A stretch of DNA of 64,000 bases, from assembly GCF_002878395.1 (NCBI RefSeq), contig NC_061121.1, forward strand, positions 133,032,126-133,096,125, read 5' to 3'. Shown one piece after another: positions 59,072 to 64,000 of this stretch. The notes beneath the pieces were generated by a model, which was given only the letters and a program-made list of their open reading frames with translations, had not been told where the DNA came from and made no database searches. Every line of letters begins with the position of its first letter. Within the stretch, counting starts at the first letter, position 1. A program made the position numbers and the translations under genes. The DNA is from Capsicum annuum. Taxonomy: Eukaryota; Streptophyta; Magnoliopsida; Solanales; Solanaceae.

Positions 59072-60112
59072 ATACACGGCGAAATGTATGGACCTTATAT
59101 GAATGGGTTCATCTAACCAAAAAGATCCTAAGAGCTAAATATTTCTGGATGACCATGGAGTGATTGTAGCAAGTTTGTGTAGAAATGGCATAAGTGTAAA
59201 ATACACGGGGATCTGATCCGGGTGCCCCTACATGGACTTAATGTTATGAGTTTGCCCTGGACTTTTGTAGCTTAGGGCATGGATGTCATCGACCTGATCG
59301 AGCCACCATCTTCTAATGGTCATAGATTTATCTTAGTCATTATATATTACTTTACCAAATGGCTGAAAGCTGCCTCATACAAAACTGTAACCAAGAAGAT
59401 AGTATCGGATTTTATTAAGAGAAACTTGATTTTTCGATTCGAAATACCCTAGTCAATCATCACAAAAAATGGAGAAATCTTGAATAGTCACTTTATGAAA
59501 GAGAACATCAAGATCACTCATCGAAATTCAACCACATACCACCCTCAAATAAATAAAGCAGTAGAAGTTGTCAACAAGAACATCAAGAAGATCTTAAGAA
59601 AGATGGTCAATAGTCACCAATTGTGGCATGACATGCTACCTTATGTCTTGCTGGGATATCCTACGACAGTTAGAAACTTTGACTGGGGAAACTCTTTATG
59701 CGTTAGTTTATGGGATAGAAGTGGTAATACCCGATGAAGTTGAAATACCATCTTTAAGGATCATCCAAGAAGCATGATTGAGTAATGAAGAATAGGTCCG
59801 CGCCCGCCATGAACAACTTATGATGATCGATGAAAAGAGGATAAGCATTGTATGACATGGCCAACTGTGTCAGTGATGAATTATTCATGCTTTCAGAAGA
59901 GTAAGAGCTCGCATGTTTGAAGTTGGACAATTGGTGCTCAAACACATATTCCCTTACCAAGAGAAGTATAAGGTGAAGGTCACTCCAAATTTGCAAGGTT
60001 CGTATATAGTCTGTAAAATGTTATCAAGAGGATCCTTGATTTTGTCTGAGATGGATGGCCAAAGGTGGCAGAAGCTAATCAATTCTGATGCAGTAAAAAA
60101 ATACTATGTCTG
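59072..60112 (+). pseudogene. Element B integrase, continuation after element C
   Basis: Reading resumes with IHGEMYGPYMNGFI, then CHKC-like KWHKCKIHGDLI, GMDVIDLIEPPSSNGHRFIL and YFTKWLKAASYKTVTKKIV. The second catalytic Asp region reads IITKNGEILN where relatives have TDNG. NKAVEVVNKNIKKILRKMV keeps the Glu. The C-terminal end VGQLVLKHIFPYQEKYKVKV and INSDAVKKYYV is that of Tat integrases. Stops and a frameshift are present (open blocks 59480-59737 and 59913-60113). Confidence 0.88.
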
Positions 60113-60214
60113 ATGTGGTGTTTCTTTGTGCTCATTTTCTCGTAATTATTTTTCTTATTTGTAATCATTTTTATGCTTTGTAGTAGCTTTAAAATTCCCT
60201 TTCCTTTTTTGTAC

Positions 60215-60560
60215 AAACTACGTTTGACCTGAATTCTCAAGAATGAGATATGTAGGCGGCCTATGTTGGCTCAGTCAAACCCTTAGGAGAAAATTCCCTT
60301 TCCTTTAATGTACGAACTACGTTAGACCTGACTACTTAAGGATAAGATACGTATGCGACCTATGTTAGCTTTGGTCAATCCCTTAGAAAACTTATTTATA
60401 TTCTCTTAAACTACGTGATGACCTAAACTCGTAAGAACGAGATATATAGGCGGACTTTGTCGGCTTCAGTCACACTTTTAATTATATCTTTGTTCTTTTT
60501 TATATTGTGGGAACTATATTTGACCTAATTCCTATTCAACGGGATATGTAGACGCCACAA
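60215..60560 (+). repeat. Array of four diverged repeats in the 3' region of element B
   Basis: Units of about 95 to 110 bp share AACTACGTTTGACCTGA, then GAGATATGTAGGCGGCCTAT, then GTTGGCT--GTCA. The motif recurs singly at about 63640 and 63835 (GGGATATGTAGGCTGGG, AGATATGTAGGAAACCT) and, inverted, at about 7490 of element A. This is a known kind of 3' untranslated repeat in Tat elements. Confidence 0.7.
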
Positions 60561-61540
60561 CCGCTTGGTCATACCACCCCAAAAAATGAAAACTAGGGCA
60601 AAATATTTGAGAAGGAATATCCAAAATTCAAAAGAAAAAGATCATCCTCTCGCAATTTTGTGAGAAATATCAGTAACTGGGGCAGAAATTTTTAGGAAGA
60701 CCTCTTCCACCATACCGTACTAAAGAGTTTAAAGACATGACACAAATATTTTGGCACCAATAGAGCAGAGTCAACTTCATGGACCTTCAGCTACAAAGGC
60801 TCATCTCTAAAACTCCTCAGCCACAAAACTTAAAGATCCCCAGAGCTCACTGACAAAATAACAGATGTCTCAATGCTTCGAGCCAAAAGTGTTAATGAAA
60901 GCTAGTACATGAAATGACATAATTGACATAGATACCTCCCAATCTTATAAAAAGATTTTTGAAAATTCAACTATTTATAAAAAAATACTTACTTTAAATT
61001 AATTTATGCTATGATTTTGCCATACACCCACCAACTCGAGAAGTCAAAGCAGGTGCCAGAGGATGACAAACACCTGAAGATGATGAGATCCCGACGATGA
61101 CAATAATAGGAGATGAAGACCAAGGAGGTCAACACAAATCAACTTTACCAAAAACTAACAATTTTTCTGTGGATGCAGTTTATCCTAAAGCCGAAACCAC
61201 CAACAAAAGCACCAGTTATTCAACATATTCCTTTAGTTTAAAGGAAGACAACAAATCCAAATATCTGAAGGCCAATAAAAAAGGACCAAAATGGTTAGAA
61301 AGCTAAAAATAGTTGAGTTTTTGAGAAGTAAAAAGTTTTCTATGGTTACAAGTATCATCAGAAGTGGAATACAAAGTGATGACTTACTCAAATCCCCAAT
61401 AAATCAAGGATCATCAAGAACAAGCAATATTCAAAAATGGTATATGTAGAAGGTCCAGTATGCTAATGGATGGTCAAGGTGATGTTTTCTACAATCGCTG
61501 CATCGATATTTGCATTTATCCTTATCATCTCATTGCATCA
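60561..61540. other. 3' non-coding part of element B without clear features
   Basis: The only longer frame (61097-61306, starting MTIIGDEDQGG) is rich in Ser, Lys and Thr and matches no family that I recognise. It may be chance. No RNA gene or repeat array was found. Confidence 0.4.
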
Positions 61541-61546
61541 TATCAT

Positions 61547-61790
61547 GGCAAGAGGGCCATTCCATAAGGACCATGCTGAGAGGGCTATGCCATAAGGGCT
61601 ACGTCAAAAGGGCCATACCGAAAAGGCTATGATAAGAGGGCCTTTCTAAAAGGACCATGCTGAAACGGCCATTACAAAAGGGCTATGCCAAAAGGGCCAT
61701 GTCAAGAAGGCCATGCCAAAAGGGTTGTGCCAAGAGGGACATGCCATAAGGGCCATGTCGTAAGGGCCATGTCCCAAAGACCATATTACT
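61547..61790. repeat. Short tandem repeat of about 16-17 bp (GGGCCATGCCAAAAG)
   Basis: About 14 units related to AAGGGCCATGCCAAA, with variants GGACCATGC, GGGCTATGCC and GGCCATGTC. Open frames on either strand are by-products. The array is part of the repeat-rich 3' region of element B. Confidence 0.85.
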
Positions 61791-61869
61791 TTCTGCGACT
61801 TGTTTTGAAGAGACAATAATCTAAGGGCATCTCCAAATTGCATTTGATGCCCATGATTAATTCAAAGCC

Positions 61870-61929
61870 TTCTATATCCGTTAATCACACAAAGGCGAAA
61901 GAGTCTAGTGTTGAAGGATAGTTTGAACC

Positions 61930-61969
<40 letters not shown>

Positions 61970-62165
61970 ATATATCCGTTAATCACACAAAGCAGAAAGA
62001 GTCTAGTGTTGAAGGATATTTTAAAGAATTCAAATATGTATATATTTGTTTATCAAGCAAAGACAAAAGAGTCTGGCACTGAAGGATATTTTGAAGAATT
62101 TATATCTGATCAAATCACAAAGAGGACAAGTATTCTGGCATTGAAAAATATTCATCCACTTCAAG
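61870..62165. repeat. Four diverged repeats around AAAGAGTCTAGTGTTGAAGG
   Basis: Units at about 61872, 61972, 62040 and 62104 share TAATCACACAAAG-G-AAAGAGTC and GAAGGATATTTT. The first two are separated by an (AT)n microsatellite. Confidence 0.75.
61935..61968. repeat. (TA)n microsatellite
   Basis: A run of 17 TA units between two copies of the local repeat. Confidence 0.93.
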
Positions 62166-62269
62166 TGCATCAATTACCAAAGATCTAATGGCATCACCAT
62201 CGGATTTCAAGAACATATGGCTTGAAGGATGTCTATAAGCCACTATTCAAAGACGTATGATGTACTAGA

Positions 62270-62830
62270 TTTTTAAGAGTTGACAATCTGAGGGTCATCT
62301 ATAGGTCACATTATTTGAGATAGGATAGTTCGCAAGATTATCCGTGAGTTGATAGTTCATGGGTCATTCGTAAGCCGTAACAACATCCTAAATGGATAGT
62401 GTGCAAGGTCACCCAATGATTGATAGTTTAAAGGTTGTCCATAAGTCACAACTAAATCCTTATCGAAAAATATACAAGATACTCAAATTGATAGTTCTAA
62501 GGGTTCTCTATAAGTCGCATTATATCCAAGATCGATTATGCGCATTATTACCCAAAGACTATCAATTGAGTGATATCTATAAGTCATATTGTATCCATGG
62601 TCGGATGAATTACAGGAATACCAGAGAACTAGAGATTCGAGGTACATCTATAAGTCATCTCTTATCCAATGTCGGATAAAGTGCAGGATTACCCAAAAGC
62701 TAGCAACTCAAAGAATATGTGTAAGTCACCTCATATCCAACATCAAATGATATGCAAGATTACGCAAAGGCTAGCAATTTGAGAGATATCTATAATTCGT
62801 ATCAATACAAAAGATGTGCAAGATTCCTTT
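62270..62830. repeat. Tandem array of about 60-65 bp units (ATCTATAAGTCA)
   Basis: Repeated blocks are ATCTATAAGTC--, TATCCAA-ATCGGAT, GTGCAAGATTACCCAAAG and CTAGCAATT-GAG, with eight or nine diverged copies. An open frame at 62392-62679 runs through the array and is not considered a gene. Confidence 0.75.
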
Positions 62831-64000
62831 AGGTCAAATACAAGAAGCATTATTGGTGACCAAAAAGGTTACCACATCATTATAGAATTGTGCGGTTGCA
62901 GGGACCATTCTATACAAATTGTCGTCAGTGCTCTAGGCCACCCTACTTTGAAGAAATTTTTTAGCCGTCAAAACACCTATTTTATCCAATGACTAAGAGG
63001 GTTGTTATGTCTATTATTGCAAAAATTGTTGCTCTCCAAACAGGTACATAAGAGGACGACTTCACTTTTTAGATAACAACTTACATGGAGGTATGGTAAA
63101 AAACTATATACCCCTTAGTGAATTATATTTATCACTAATAGTTTTGTTTGAAATGTCGTTCAGAGAATCCAAAAGGATGAAAATCCTAAAGCAAAATCAC
63201 AGGTGAGGATGACTCTAAAAAGGACGCAACACAACATGGAACCTTTTCTTAGCAGAAAACTGGGACATAGTCTGAAGAGGAATATCAAACTCTTTGGACG
63301 TGAGCTAAAAGATGACTTCCACAACCATAAAACCACATATCTATCAGAAGGCATATGGGTTTTTTGGTATTTTAGTTTCAGTTTCACTTTCGGAGTATTT
63401 CTAAACTTATGTCAAAAGTAACTTTCTTTTTCTTTCAAATTCAAGTGACAACATACCTAGAGCTTTGGAAATTATGTCTGTGTAAATTCTTGCCCATGGA
63501 TGTGAAGAGCTCCATATTCATGGCTAAGAGGTTACATTTCGTAACTCAATTGTCCGTCATTTATCCTGAGCCAAAGGCTATCTTACCATAAAATACTACC
63601 TTTTCCACTGATCGAGTCAAACTACAGGCGGTTTGATTCCCAGACTCTCAGGGATATGTAGGCTGGGCTCTTTGTTGAAAACTCGATTGCATTTCAACCT
63701 TCTCCTAATTTTTTTATTCCTCAACTTTTTGGTTTTGTTAAAATTTAAAAATCAGGATAGCTTGTGAATCCTTTGAAAATTGTGCTAAAAATCAAGTGTT
63801 ATGAACTACAACTGTCTTGAATTCTCATGTAACCTAAGATATGTAGGAAACCTGATACGGGGGCCGGTCTTGATTGCTCGAAACTTATGCAAAAATCATC
63901 ATCTTTTGAGAAACGAATTTGTGGTCGGACAAAATTAGGAACGTCAAAATCCCTTTGCCCAGGTTACTTGTATTCACCCTACTCAAAGAGAAGGGGTAGT
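62831..64000 (+). other. Distal 3' non-coding region of element B
   Basis: No gene is recognised. Two solitary copies of the GGGATATGTAGG block occur at about 63648 and 63838. The 3' LTR and polypurine tract of element B must lie further right. Confidence 0.45.

Larger units (their letters stand above)
16980..64000 (+). mobile_element. Element B: Tat/Ogre-like Ty3-gypsy retrotransposon, host of most nested insertions (runs off the right edge)
   Basis: Plus-strand landmarks in order are a tRNA-Arg primer site at 23276-23293, a gag start at 23822, gag remnants at 34746-35090, reverse transcriptase and RNase H at 36320-37700, archaeal-type RNase H at 37850-38220, integrase split between 38290-38530 and 59072-60112, then a 3' region rich in tandem repeats. 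The integrase reading stops at the target duplication AAGAA of element C and resumes after it, which shows that both halves belong to one element. The 3' LTR is not in the window. The 5' limit at 16980 is tentative. Confidence 0.72.

Noticed and set aside
61646..61843. Frame with repeated HNPFGMAF-like units
   Set aside because: By-product of the 16-17-bp GGGCCATGCC tandem repeat.

Overview
This is plant nuclear DNA, most likely from a member of the Solanaceae. The reasons are a LINE of the RTE type whose 3' end carries the GTT-repeat tail familiar from Solanaceae RTE/SINE families, an endogenous caulimovirid with a solendovirus-like gene order, and Tat/Ogre and Del/Tekay Ty3-gypsy elements with LTRs of 2 to 3 kb. 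The species cannot be fixed from the window. No intact host gene, tRNA, rRNA or CRISPR was seen. Almost every base can be assigned to layers of nested mobile DNA, and nearly all the coding regions are broken.

Layout. (1) Bases 1-2110 and 12491-about 12870 are one AT-rich tandem array with a period near 105 bp. It is split by a Harbinger/Tourist-like element (2111-12490, TAA target duplication), which in turn carries a minus-strand Tat-like LTR retrotransposon (2786-12020) that has lost gag, protease and reverse transcriptase. (2) 13983-16979 is a minus-strand hAT element whose transposase is cut off near its BED zinc finger. (3) From about 16980 to beyond the right edge lies a plus-strand Tat/Ogre-like retrotransposon (element B). 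Its probable 5' LTR holds a 5'-truncated RTE LINE (about 18320-21140) and a 190-bp pararetroviral fragment (17405-17594). Its gag region is interrupted by an almost complete endogenous pararetrovirus on the minus strand (24175-about 34431). Its integrase is interrupted by a plus-strand Del/Tekay chromovirus, element C (38531-59066, target duplication AAGAA).

Element C carries a minus-strand gypsy element D in its 5' LTR (38585-49823, target duplication AGTGC/ACTGC). D carries a solo LTR E in its gag (43572-46241, target duplication TTAAG). The pararetrovirus carries its own 1501-bp solo-LTR-like insertion F in the transactivator gene (26927-28427, target duplication ATAAT). The insertion order is therefore readable: hAT and satellite, then B, then C, then D, then E; and B, then virus, then F.

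The most interesting object is the pararetrovirus. Read on the minus strand it has a TATA box, leader, duplicated small ORFs, a primer-binding-site-like sequence, coiled-coil and coat protein with CCHC knuckle, movement protein, two protease-like domains in tandem, reverse transcriptase, RNase H and transactivator. Its linear ends lie at the putative primer site with about 49 bp of terminal redundancy. The right junction is padded with scrambled pieces of the virus itself. The separate fragment at 17405-17594 shares a stop codon with the main copy.
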